Of a DNA stretch of 64,000 bases, positions 17,261 through 24,758 are shown one piece after another. The notes under the pieces were generated by a model, which did not search any database, was not told the DNA's origin, and saw only the letters and a program-made list of their open reading frames with translations. Each line of letters starts with the position of its first letter. Position 1 is the first letter of the stretch. This DNA is from Oscillospiraceae bacterium (GTDB lineage Bacteria > Bacillota > Clostridia > Oscillospirales > SIG627): the NCBI GenBank assembly GCA_015063985.1, contig SVTC01000009.1, positions 1-64,000 on the forward strand, in the 5' to 3' direction. The position numbers and the translations under genes were made by a program.

Positions 17261-17289
17261 ATTGTATCATAAGATATTTGAAATTGCAA
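17261..17289 (-). promoter_or_regulatory. Putative promoter of the Gfo/Idh/MocA gene
   Basis: Minus-strand TTGCAA (17284-17289), 17 bases, TACAAT (17261-17266), 35 bases before the ATG. Confidence 0.55.
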
Positions 17290-17330
17290 TACTCTTTTAA
17301 AATAAGTTAAAGCCTTTTTTCTCCCCCCAA

Positions 17331-17359
17331 AAAGTACGCCTCCCGTAAAAACGGGAGGC
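17331..17359 (-). terminator. Terminator after the lipoprotein gene
   Basis: GCCTCCCGT (17338-17346) pairs with ACGGGAGGC (17351-17359), loop AAAA. On the minus strand a short T5 run follows after GTAC. Confidence 0.7.
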
Positions 17360-17365
17360 GATTTC

Positions 17366-18211
17366 TTATCCCTTATAATCCTCAATACCAAATTGTCTAA
17401 GCCATTCTACAGTGGGCTTTTCTAAAGGTTTTGTAATGCTAATATAGAAATATACACCTTCATTTGATCCATACAGATCTATATACTCGGGAACCTCTTC
17501 TGAGCTTGAATCACCATCATTTTCAATTGCTTTGTATTTCTCTTGCACCTGTATTACAGATTCTCCTTGTGTTATTGTGTACCAAACGGTTTTCCATTTA
17601 GTTTTTTCCCCCTTACAGTAATACTCAGTGCGATTATTGACCTTTTTTACTTCGGTTATATATTCGCTGTTATTTTCGACATATTCAGCTTCTGTATCTA
17701 CGGTATTACGTTCATAAAGCTCTCTATTATCAAAAACCCAATAAATGCAACTACTGTTATTACCCGGATCAGGAGCATATAAATAGTACTCATATAATTC
17801 GCCATTCCAATAAACATCTCTAAGTACGTATCCATCCGGGACTCTTGGCGCTTGAATATTTTCAAAATCACAGATTAGTATGCCGTTGGAATCATTTTCT
17901 AAAAGATTCTTTATTCTCGCTAAATCTTCATCACTCAGTTTCCCGTTTTTTACGGTATCAACAAATTCCTCCACGGTATCATAATCTCCGGCTGCTAAAA
18001 TCCAATCACCGTGATAATAAGTATTATCTTCTATCTCTTTTATTTTTGGCATTATCTCATCTTTGATTACAAGATAATCCTGACCGTCTATTTTTACTAA
18101 ATCATATCTTTCGTTATCACCTCCATAGGGCTCGGGACCGCATGAGATAAAACAAGTTATAATAAATATAAGGGATATAATCAGTGATAATGTTTTTTTC
18201 ATTTTTCTCAT
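17366..18211 (-). CDS. Lipoprotein of unknown function
   Basis: The 281-residue protein starts with a lipoprotein signal (basic MRKMKK, hydrophobic stretch, lipobox FISC with Cys about residue 24). The mature part is acidic and hydrophilic, rich in Tyr and Glu, with no motif I recognise. AAGGAG lies 5 bases before the ATG at 18211. It is transcribed alone from its own promoter and sits where rpoB would be expected downstream of rplL. Function unknown; a surface-anchored single-domain protein is all the sequence supports. Confidence 0.75.
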   Translation of the reverse strand: MRKMKKTLSLIISLIFIITCFISCGPEPYGGDNERYDLVKIDGQDYLVIKDEIMPKIKEIEDNTYYHGDWILAAGDYDTVEEFVDTVKNGKLSDEDLARIKNLLENDSNGILICDFENIQAPRVPDGYVLRDVYWNGELYEYYLYAPDPGNNSSCIYWVFDNRELYERNTVDTEAEYVENNSEYITEVKKVNNRTEYYCKGEKTKWKTVWYTITQGESVIQVQEKYKAIENDGDSSSEEVPEYIDLYGSNEGVYFYISITKPLEKPTVEWLRQFGIEDYKG

Positions 18212-18280
18212 TAATTCTCCTTTCCGAAAAAACAGTAATTTTATGCTTTAAACCGAGGAAGGACCTCCCCCCTCGGTTAT

Positions 18281-18310
18281 ATTATATATTGTAGTTAAGG
18301 CTTATGTCAA
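18281..18310 (-). promoter_or_regulatory. Putative sigma-A promoter of the lipoprotein gene
   Basis: Minus-strand TTGACA (18305-18310), 18 bases, TATAAT (18281-18286). A GC-rich hairpin (CCGAGG / CCTCGG, about 18253-18276) lies at the predicted start of the transcript. Confidence 0.7.
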
Positions 18311-18429
18311 TAGCCATACCGAAGCGTACACTATTTTCTGCTATATGCACAATACGCTGTAGTTCAAAGAAGTTTAGCAGATGGCTTTTTTGTGCGGGAT
18401 GATGAAAAAAAGAGAGGCAAAAGAATAGC

Positions 18430-18460
18430 AAAAAAATAAGGTGCCGATGATCGGCACCTT
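18430..18460 (-). terminator. Terminator at the end of the rplJL operon
   Basis: AAGGTGCCGA (18438-18447) pairs with TCGGCACCTT (18451-18460), followed on the minus strand by ATTTTTTT. It closes the ribosomal cluster directly behind rplL. Confidence 0.92.
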
Positions 18461-18479
18461 AAGTACGTTAAATATTAAA

Positions 18480-18860
18480 TTATTTAACCTCTACGCTTGC
18501 ACCTGCTGCGGTGAGCTTAGCCTTGATATCGTCAGCCTCTGCCTTGGAAACGTTCTCCTTAACAGGCTTGGGAGCGCCCTCAACCATATCCTTAGCATCC
18601 TTAAGGCCGAGACCGGTGATCTCACGGATAGCCTTGATAACGTCGAGCTTCTTCTCGCCGAATCCTGCAAGGATAACGGTGAACTCAGTCTTCTCCTCAG
18701 CTGCTGCTGCGCCTGCTGCGGGAGCTGCTGCGCCTGCAACTGCAACGGGAGCTGCGGTTACACCAAATTCCTCTTCGAGAGCCTTAACGAGATCAGCCAT
18801 CTCAAGGATGGTCAGACCTTTGATTTCTTCAAGTAATGCATTGATCTTTTCGCTTGCCAT
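18480..18860 (-). CDS. rplL: 50S ribosomal protein L7/L12
   Basis: The 126-residue protein has the typical helical N-terminal dimer domain, an Ala/Gly-rich hinge (about 35-57) and the conserved C-terminal domain with KTEFTVIL and [20 protein letters not shown]. It forms the flexible stalk that recruits translational GTPases. AAAGG lies ahead of the ATG. It is co-transcribed with rplJ. A terminator follows; rpoB, usually next, is absent here. Confidence 0.97.
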   Translation of the reverse strand: MASEKINALLEEIKGLTILEMADLVKALEEEFGVTAAPVAVAGAAAPAAGAAAAEEKTEFTVILAGFGEKKLDVIKAIREITGLGLKDAKDMVEGAPKPVKENVSKAEADDIKAKLTAAGASVEVK

Positions 18861-18951
18861 TTTAGTAATTACCTTTCTGTTATTATAAATTTTGTCCGGT
18901 ATTATCCGGTAGAAAAATGTCTGTCGCTTTTATGCAACTATTGTTTGCTGA

Positions 18952-19491
18952 TCACTCAGCTGCAGCTTCTGCTGCGGGTGCTTCCTCTGCGGGAGCTTCG
19001 CCGCTCTTGTCGATGATAGCCTGAAGAGCATAAGCCAGCTTGTAGAGGGGAGACTGCATACCCATCATGATCTTGCAAACCAAAGTATCCTTACCGGGAA
19101 TGCTTGCAAGCTCGTTTACGCCTGCCTCGTCAAGAACGTTTCCGTCAACGAATCCACCCTTGATCTGGAAAGTCTCGATCTTGTCAGCGTACTCCTTGAT
19201 GATCTTTGCGGGAGCAACGGGATCGCTATCGCAGGTTGCGATTGCGTTCATACCTGTAAGATGAGCCTTGAGTTCACCGTAGCCTGCATTCTCGCATGCC
19301 ATACCTGTCATGGAGTTCTTGTAGACCTTGTACTCAACGCCTGCTTTACGAAGCTGTGCACGAAGTGCTGTGTCCTGCTCAACAGTGATTCCTGCGTAGC
19401 TGACAATAACACCTGCCTGTGCCTTCTTGATTTTCTCTGTCAGTTCTTCTGTCTGAAGCTTCTTCTGCTCCAGAATCTTTGCGCTCGGCAT
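18952..19491 (-). CDS. rplJ: 50S ribosomal protein L10
   Basis: The 179-residue protein matches L10, the stalk base that binds 23S rRNA and L7/L12 dimers: KILEQKKLQTEELTEKIKKA at the N-terminus, the YKVYKNSMTG rRNA-binding stretch, and an Ala/Glu-rich C-terminal tail beyond the L12-binding helix. GGAGGTG precedes the ATG. It begins a separate transcription unit with its own promoter, L10 leader and attenuator. Confidence 0.96.
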   Translation of the reverse strand: MPSAKILEQKKLQTEELTEKIKKAQAGVIVSYAGITVEQDTALRAQLRKAGVEYKVYKNSMTGMACENAGYGELKAHLTGMNAIATCDSDPVAPAKIIKEYADKIETFQIKGGFVDGNVLDEAGVNELASIPGKDTLVCKIMMGMQSPLYKLAYALQAIIDKSGEAPAEEAPAAEAAAE

Positions 19492-19524
19492 TTATTATTT
19501 CACCTCCGTCCGATGTTTTGGGTA

Positions 19525-19560
19525 AAACGAAAGCCCTTTTACCGACGTCGATAAAAGGGC
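19525..19560 (-). terminator. Attenuator terminator in the rplJ leader
   Basis: GCCCTTTTA (19533-19541) pairs with TAAAAGGGC (19552-19560); on the minus strand TTTCGTTTTA follows. It lies between the L10 leader and rplJ, as in Firmicutes where L10(L12)4 binding favours termination. Confidence 0.8.
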
Positions 19561-19589
19561 AAAATAATACAAATGTATATTTTTGCTTT

Positions 19590-19646
19590 GCTTTCCTCGA
19601 CAGGCGGAATTTAAAAAGGCTCTTGCCTTTACCTGTTGTCTTAGGT
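19590..19646 (-). ncRNA. Ribosomal protein L10 leader
   Basis: The minus strand contains the conserved L10-leader blocks ACCTAAGACAACAGGT and, 30 bases on, GCCTGTCGAGGAAAGC, which fold into the kink-turn-like structure bound by L10(L12)4. Position between a consensus promoter and the rplJ attenuator fits autogenous control. Confidence 0.85.
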
Positions 19647-19655
19647 AACAGAGAG

Positions 19656-19684
19656 ATTATACCACAATATAACCTCTCTGTCAA
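19656..19684 (-). promoter_or_regulatory. Consensus sigma-A promoter of rplJL
   Basis: Minus-strand TTGACA (19679-19684), 17 bases, TATAAT (19656-19661), just downstream of rplA. An inverted repeat overlaps it (AGAGAGG / CCTCTCT arms around the spacer). Confidence 0.88.
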
Positions 19685-19707
19685 GCGTTTTTTAAAAGTT
19701 TTTTAAA

Positions 19708-20403
19708 TCAGTTGCCGTACTTAACGTAGTTGATCTTGACACCGGGGCCCATAGTGGATGCAGCCACGCAGCTCTTGATATACTGACCCTTCAGTGCAGC
19801 GGGTCTTGCCTTAACGATTGCAGCGATGAGAGTCTCAAAGTTCTCGGTGAGCTTCTCTGCGCCGAAGGAGGCCTTGCCGATGGGGCAGTGGATGATGTTG
19901 GTCTTGTCGAGACGGTACTCGATCTTACCTGCCTTTGCTTCCTGAACAGCCTTAGCAACGTCGGGAGTAACGGTTCCTGCCTTGGGGTTAGGCATCAAGC
20001 CCTTGGGACCGAGTACCTTACCGAGACGTCCGATAACACCCATCATATCGGGAGATGCGATAACGATATCAAAGTCGAACCAGTTCTCCTGCTGGATCTT
20101 CTGAACGAGATCCTCTGCGCCAACGTAGTCAGAGCCTGCTTCCTCAGCAGCCTTTGCCTTGTCGCCCTTAGCGAAAACCAGAGTTCTTACAGTCTTACCG
20201 GTTCCGTTGGGGAGAACTACTGCACCTCTTACCTGCTGGTCAGCGTGTCTGGAGTCAACACCCAGACGGATGTGGATCTCAACGGTCTCATCAAACTTTG
20301 CCTTTGCGGTATTGCAAACTGCTGCAAATGCCTCTGCAGCCTCATAAAGCTTTGCCTTGTCAAGTGTCTCAAGGCTTGCGTTATATTTCTTTCCTCTTTT
20401 CAT
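19708..20403 (-). CDS. rplA: 50S ribosomal protein L1
   Basis: The 231-residue protein is full length for bacterial L1. It shows the signatures [17 protein letters not shown] and [18 protein letters not shown]1 binds 23S rRNA at the mobile L1 stalk and its own mRNA. AAGGAGGTG precedes the ATG. It follows rplK by 14 bases on the same transcript. Confidence 0.97.
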   Translation of the reverse strand: MKRGKKYNASLETLDKAKLYEAAEAFAAVCNTAKAKFDETVEIHIRLGVDSRHADQQVRGAVVLPNGTGKTVRTLVFAKGDKAKAAEEAGSDYVGAEDLVQKIQQENWFDFDIVIASPDMMGVIGRLGKVLGPKGLMPNPKAGTVTPDVAKAVQEAKAGKIEYRLDKTNIIHCPIGKASFGAEKLTENFETLIAAIVKARPAALKGQYIKSCVAASTMGPGVKINYVKYGN

Positions 20404-20417
20404 TTACAAGCACCTCC

Positions 20418-20843
20418 TTAATCTACTACTTCTACGCCCATGGAGCGTGCAGTGCCTGCGATCATACTCATTGCAGCTTCAACGGAAGCGGCATTGAGGT
20501 CGGGCATCTTCTGCTCGGCGATCTTCTTTACCTGCTCCTTGGTGATCTTTGCCACCTTGGTCTTGTTGGGAGCGGCAGAAGCAGTCTCGATTCCGCAAGC
20601 CTTCTTAATAAGAACTGCTGCGGGGGGAGTCTTGGTGATGAATGTAAAGGTACGGTCTGCGTAGATAGTGATAACGCAGGGGATGATAAGTCCTGCATCC
20701 TGCTTTGTGCGCTCGTTGAACTCCTTGGTGAAGTTAACGATGCTGACACCGTGCTGACCGAGAGCGGGACCTACAGGGGGTCCGGGCATTGCCTTGCCTG
20801 CGGGCAGCTGAAGCTTAACGTAAGCTACTATTTTCTTTGCCAT
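20418..20843 (-). CDS. rplK: 50S ribosomal protein L11
   Basis: The 141-residue protein carries the proline-rich L11 signature [20 protein letters not shown] and the C-terminal rRNA-binding domain with [21 protein letters not shown]11 forms the GTPase-associated centre with 23S rRNA. AGGAGGT lies ahead of the ATG. Confidence 0.97.
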   Translation of the reverse strand: MAKKIVAYVKLQLPAGKAMPGPPVGPALGQHGVSIVNFTKEFNERTKQDAGLIIPCVITIYADRTFTFITKTPPAAVLIKKACGIETASAAPNKTKVAKITKEQVKKIAEQKMPDLNAASVEAAMSMIAGTARSMGVEVVD

Positions 20844-20928
20844 TGTAATTACCTCCTATGTGGTGAAAATTCGGGATCCTTGTCCCTCCCACATTCTTAA
20901 AAGCCCTTTAAAGACTTTTTTGACTTTT

Positions 20929-21465
20929 TCAGATATCCGCCTTCTTAAGCCAAGCGGAATCCAACTCGATTGTTGTCTGACGGCCGTGGAGAGTTGCCTT
21001 GATCTTAACACGCTTGTAATCAGCGGAGATCTCCTCAACGACGGCAGACGTGATGTGATCCTTCAGTGAGCCGTCAATAACCTTGACTGCGTCGCCCACG
21101 TCGTATCCCAGTGAAACGGTCTGCGTTTCAACTCCCAGTGCCTCAACCTCTTCATCGGTGAGTACAACCGGCTGGCTTCCCGGACCTACAAAGCCCGTGA
21201 CGCCTCTTGTGTTTCTGACAACGTGCCAGCTCTCGTCATTCATTACCATTTTTACCAGTACGTAGCTGGGGAACAGCTTTCTTTCGGTACCGGCTGACTC
21301 ATCATTGGGGTCGATGACGGTCTCCATAGGTATTCTTACCGAATGGATAAGATGACCGAGCTTTCTGTTTTCAACTATTTTTTCGAGATTGGTGGCAACC
21401 TTGTTCTCATATCCCGAATAGGTATGAACTACATACCAATGGGGTGTTTTTGTATCTTCTAACAT
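20929..21465 (-). CDS. nusG: Transcription termination/antitermination protein NusG
   Basis: The 178-residue protein has the NGN domain (HWYVVHTYSGYENKVATNLE, then FPSYVLVKM and TRGVTGFVG) and a C-terminal KOW domain (GDAVKVIDGSLKDHITSAV). NusG couples RNA polymerase to Rho or the ribosome. I chose the ATG at 21465, which has AAGGGGG upstream; the in-frame TTG at 21474 would lie almost on that site. Confidence 0.96.
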   Translation of the reverse strand: MLEDTKTPHWYVVHTYSGYENKVATNLEKIVENRKLGHLIHSVRIPMETVIDPNDESAGTERKLFPSYVLVKMVMNDESWHVVRNTRGVTGFVGPGSQPVVLTDEEVEALGVETQTVSLGYDVGDAVKVIDGSLKDHITSAVVEEISADYKRVKIKATLHGRQTTIELDSAWLKKADI

Positions 21466-21494
21466 TTCTAACAAACCCCCTTAATGCCGTGCGA

Positions 21495-21752
21495 TCACAG
21501 CAAGTTGCCCAAAAGAATGATAAGCTTTGTCAAAACGAAGTCGACAACACCGATAGCAACACCGGTGATAGCCATCATAGCCAATACGACACCGGACTTC
21601 TTCACGGTCTCGGGCCATGACAACCAAACAACCTTCTTAAGCTCGCTCTTGCAATCCACGATGAAATTGCCAAAGCGCTTAAACAAGCCATCCTTTTTCT
21701 TCTTGGGCTTATCTGCCTTCTGGACAGATTTTTCAAGCTTTTCGTCTGCCAT
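21495..21752 (-). CDS. secE: Preprotein translocase subunit SecE
   Basis: The 85-residue protein has a charged lysine-rich N-terminus, the SecE signature ELKKVVWLSWPE and one C-terminal membrane helix. It stabilises SecY in the translocon. Position between rpmG and nusG is canonical. Confidence 0.95.
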   Translation of the reverse strand: MADEKLEKSVQKADKPKKKKDGLFKRFGNFIVDCKSELKKVVWLSWPETVKKSGVVLAMMAITGVAIGVVDFVLTKLIILLGNLL

Positions 21753-21789
21753 AATATCTTTTTCCTTTCAATAATTTGAGAAAGTCCGA

Positions 21790-21939
21790 TTACTTTGTCT
21801 CTTTATGAGGGGTATGCTTACGGCAGAACCTGCAGTACTTGTTCATCTCAAGTCTGTCAGGGTCATTCTTCTTGTTCTTCACAGTATCATAGTTTCTCTG
21901 CTTGCACTCTGTGCAGGCAAGAGTGATCTTCACTCTCAT
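21790..21939 (-). CDS. rpmG: 50S ribosomal protein L33
   Basis: The 49-residue protein has two CxxC pairs (CTECK and CRFCRK), so it is the zinc-binding form. The ATG at 21939 has GGAGGTG upstream; longer frames upstream are not needed. It starts the rpmG-secE-nusG-rplK-rplA unit. Confidence 0.96.
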   Translation of the reverse strand: MRVKITLACTECKQRNYDTVKNKKNDPDRLEMNKYCRFCRKHTPHKETK

Positions 21940-22028
21940 TTCGGCACCTCCTGTAAGATTTCTTTTAAATGTACCTTCCTCAAAAGGGCATGCGCAACGA
22001 CCCCTCGCGCACACCGAGAGGTAGAATA

Positions 22029-22057
22029 ATGATAACACAAAACTCTTTCTTTGTCAA
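22029..22057 (-). promoter_or_regulatory. Putative sigma-A promoter of the rpmG-secE-nusG operon
   Basis: Minus-strand TTGACA (22052-22057), 17 bases, TATCAT (22029-22034), about 90 bases before rpmG. The leader holds a GC-rich stretch near 22000-22020. Confidence 0.75.
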
Positions 22058-22128
22058 GACTTTTTTTGTTTTTTAAGAGCTTTTACCAAAAAACTTTTAT
22101 TATATATAAATTAAGGAAGATTTCCCTT

Positions 22129-22980
22129 TCATTCTCCCTTTTTCGCAGCCATTTCGCCGTCTTTTTTTCTCTCGTTTCGGCGAAACTGAGCCGGAGTGCA
22201 ACCAAAACGGCTGCAAAAACCCTTATAAAAACAGTTGTTATTGCCAAATCCCACCTGCGCGGCTATCTTTTCAAGATTCATATCGGTGGTTATCAAAAGC
22301 TCCGAGGCAAGGTCCAACCGATACCCTCTGAGATACTCGTTAAAGCTCATTTTGTAAGTAGAGCGAAAAAGTCTGCCCAAATAGGCACTGTTGTAGCCGT
22401 AGATCCCCGCAAGCTCGGTCAAGGTTATCTTTGAGGAATAGTTTTTGTTAAGATATTCAATCACCCTCGGCAAAGCCGCGCCCGACATCTTTATCTTGCG
22501 GCTGTCGCCTCCCTTTCGGCTGAATCTGGCGCGAAACAGCAAGACCAATTTTAAATATTCCCTTGCCAGCTCTTCCCAAAACTCTCCCTTTGAGTTATAT
22601 TCCGAAAGCATTCCTTCAAAAAAGCCCTCAAGCTGAAGCTGAGTTTCTCTGTCAAAATATACCACCGCAGAGGCCTTTGCACTTTCCTCAATGAAAAGCT
22701 CAAGAGATCGGGCATATTCCTCCGTGAGAAAAACGTTATAATATTCCGAGTGGGACTTAGGAACTATAGAATGGCTTTTGAGCTTGTCCACCGCAAAAAA
22801 GCTTCCGGGACAAAAATCGTAATCCACACCGTCGATAGTGTGCACCCCCTCCCCCTTCACCACAAAAACAAGCTCGATAAAATCGTGGGTATGGGAATGG
22901 CAGGGAAGCTCTTTTTTATATTTTTTCACCAGAACGCCCTTTTGCTCAACAAAAAAGCTGTTTTGTCTGTATATGCGCAT
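22129..22980 (-). CDS. AraC-family transcriptional regulator of the divergent catabolic operon
   Basis: The protein (about 283 residues) has an N-terminal cupin sensor domain (HSHTHDFIELVFVVKGEG, residues 27-44) and a C-terminal double helix-turn-helix (ITLTELAGIYGYNSAYLGRLF and KIAAQVGFGNNNCFYKGF blocks) ending in TPAQFRR. Such regulators activate sugar catabolism on ligand binding. The ATG at 22980 has GGTGG upstream; an in-frame GTG at 22989 overlaps it. It faces the five-gene operon at 23245, and ATTTTGATA sites lie in between, including within its own promoter, so it probably regulates itself too. Confidence 0.88.
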   Translation of the reverse strand: MRIYRQNSFFVEQKGVLVKKYKKELPCHSHTHDFIELVFVVKGEGVHTIDGVDYDFCPGSFFAVDKLKSHSIVPKSHSEYYNVFLTEEYARSLELFIEESAKASAVVYFDRETQLQLEGFFEGMLSEYNSKGEFWEELAREYLKLVLLFRARFSRKGGDSRKIKMSGAALPRVIEYLNKNYSSKITLTELAGIYGYNSAYLGRLFRSTYKMSFNEYLRGYRLDLASELLITTDMNLEKIAAQVGFGNNNCFYKGFCSRFGCTPAQFRRNERKKDGEMAAKKGE

Positions 22981-23001
22981 AAATTCCACCGTAAAAATCC
23001 A

Positions 23002-23170
23002 ATTTTGATACTTTTATTATAATTATTTTTATCAAAATGTCAATAAAAACAAAATATTCCCTTTATTTTTCCTATTTTAGTACAAAGTAAATTCTTTTTA
23101 CACCAAGGGCGGACTCACTTTCGCAACTCAAAAAAATCATATATTTTTTCTTAAAAGTATAATTTTGATA
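23002..23170. promoter_or_regulatory. Three ATTTTGATA operator-like sites
   Basis: ATTTTGATA occurs at 23002-23010 and 23162-23170, and its exact inverse TATCAAAAT at 23030-23038. The first two form an inverted pair around the araC-type promoter; the third lies 21 bases upstream of the -35 of the operon promoter. This is the arrangement expected for an autoregulating AraC-type activator. Confidence 0.6.
23016..23043 (-). promoter_or_regulatory. Putative promoter of the AraC-type gene
   Basis: Minus-strand TTGACA (23038-23043), 16 bases, TATAAT (23016-23021), overlapping the inverted ATTTTGATA pair. Confidence 0.7.
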
Positions 23171-23191
23171 TAAATTTGTGCAAATGTGCTC

Positions 23192-23221
23192 TTGCTGTAT
23201 AAAGCTTTAATATGTTAAAAT
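23192..23221 (+). promoter_or_regulatory. Weak promoter of the five-gene operon
   Basis: TTGCTG (23192-23197), 18 bases, TAAAAT (23216-23221). Both boxes are imperfect, as expected for a promoter that needs an activator. Confidence 0.5.
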
Positions 23222-23244
23222 AGCCACAAAGGAAGGTGAGAAAA

Positions 23245-23559
23245 ATGAAGAAGATCGCAGTGCTTTTCAAGCTCAAGGATCCATCCTGCCGCGAGGGCTA
23301 TGAGTACGCCCACAAAAACCTCCCCCAAGAGATGAGAGAGATACTCACCCTGGCGGGAATTAAAAACTACACCATTTGGAATTACAAAACCCTGCTTTTC
23401 GGTTATTACGAATGCGAAGACCCCGAAAAGACAAACGAAATCCTTAAAGCCTCCCCCGTGTTCGCCGCCTGGAGAAAACAGATGGAGCAATACGTGTATA
23501 TGGAGCCCGTGACAAATCAAAAAGAATGGGATCTGGAGCTTCTGTTCGAGCATCAGTAA
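23245..23559 (+). CDS. L-rhamnose mutarotase (RhaM) family protein
   Basis: The 104-residue protein has the small ferredoxin-like fold signature of RhaM/YiiL mutarotases: FKLKDPSCREGYEYAHKNLP, a GIKNYTIWNY strand and FGYYECED. These enzymes interconvert sugar anomers, classically L-rhamnose. The ATG at 23245 has AAGGAAGGTG upstream. It is the first gene of the operon and suggests that the substrate is a deoxy-hexose or similar sugar, though no isomerase or kinase is nearby. Confidence 0.8.
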   Translation: MKKIAVLFKLKDPSCREGYEYAHKNLPQEMREILTLAGIKNYTIWNYKTLLFGYYECEDPEKTNEILKASPVFAAWRKQMEQYVYMEPVTNQKEWDLELLFEHQ

Positions 23560-23585
23560 ACCGATAAACAAAGGAGAAAAAAACA

Positions 23586-24758
23586 ATGTATTACAACCTT
23601 AAAGAAACCGAAGCAAGACTTGAAAAAACCAGAGAGATCCTCAGAGCAAAAAATCTCGATGCGGCTCTCATCTACTTCGACGAGCTGAACATTGCCAACG
23701 GCTGGTATCTGTCCGGCTGGTGCGGACAGTTTGAGAAGGGCGCCATTCTCGTTCCCGTTCAGGGTGAGCCCTGGCTTTTGGGCGGTCCCGAAAGCGAGCC
23801 CTTTGCAAAGCAGTCCTCCGCAATCACAAACACCAGAAGCTTCCCTGTTTTCATGGTACCCGACGAAGAGTATCCCAACGCAGAGATTATCGACTTTGCA
23901 ATGCTTAACAAGGAATTGAAAAACAGCAACACCAAGATCAAGCGTCTTGGTATGGTCGGCACCAACACCATTCCCCGCCAGGTATATCTTGACTTTGCAG
24001 AAGGCTTCGAGGGCGTTGAGATCGTTGACATTACCGATGCATATGAGATCCTCCGTTCCTACAAGAGCCGCTGGGAGATCGAAAACATTCTCAAGGCGGT
24101 AAGCTTCTGCGACGTTGCATACGACCGTATGAAGGAAGCTATCAAGCCCGGCGCCTTTGAATTCGAGGTCGCCGCCGCAGGTGAAGCATATTGCCGCGCC
24201 AACGGTGCAGACAGCTTTGCATACAGAACAATTGTCGGCTCGGGCGAAAGAGCTCAGGCAGTCGTTCCCACAGCCACCAACAGAAAGATGAATGCAGGCG
24301 AGCTTGTTATGATCGGTATAGCTCCCCGCTTCAACGGCTACGCAGGCACTATGGGCGACACCCTTCCCGTATCCGGCGAATTCACTCAGGATCAAAAGGA
24401 TTGTATGAACCACTTAAGAGAGGTAATGCGTCTTACAAAGAATATGCTCCGTCCCGGTGTTTCCGGCAAGGAGATCGACGTTCCCGGCAGACTTTACTAT
24501 CAGAAGCACGGCTTGTTCGACTACCTTGTATGCCCCTTTGCCCACACCATCGGCTTGATGGAAGCAGAAGCTCCCTTCTACGGCCCCAACAGTGAGGACG
24601 TTCTCGTTCCCGGTATGACCGTTATGGTTGACGTCAGCTTCTTCGGACATCCCAAATTCCACGGCGCAAGAATCGAAACAGGCTACGTTATCACCGAAAA
24701 CGGCTGTACTCCCATGAGCCCCAAGATGGATAAGTACTTCTCCGAGGATCTGAAATAA
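23586..24758 (+). CDS. M24 (pita-bread fold) family hydrolase lacking several metal ligands
   Basis: The 390-residue protein has the two-domain layout of Xaa-Pro peptidases and creatinase. Compared with the five usual metal ligands, the two aspartates are replaced (G244 in LVMIG, T255 in YAGTMGD) and one glutamate aligns with D349, while H320 (AHTIG) and E364 (ARIETG) remain. That pattern is more like creatinase-type hydrolases, which work without metal, than like true metallopeptidases. It starts 26 bases after the mutarotase gene, and its stop overlaps the next start (TAATG). Substrate unknown. Confidence 0.75.
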   Translation: MYYNLKETEARLEKTREILRAKNLDAALIYFDELNIANGWYLSGWCGQFEKGAILVPVQGEPWLLGGPESEPFAKQSSAITNTRSFPVFMVPDEEYPNAEIIDFAMLNKELKNSNTKIKRLGMVGTNTIPRQVYLDFAEGFEGVEIVDITDAYEILRSYKSRWEIENILKAVSFCDVAYDRMKEAIKPGAFEFEVAAAGEAYCRANGADSFAYRTIVGSGERAQAVVPTATNRKMNAGELVMIGIAPRFNGYAGTMGDTLPVSGEFTQDQKDCMNHLREVMRLTKNMLRPGVSGKEIDVPGRLYYQKHGLFDYLVCPFAHTIGLMEAEAPFYGPNSEDVLVPGMTVMVDVSFFGHPKFHGARIETGYVITENGCTPMSPKMDKYFSEDLK

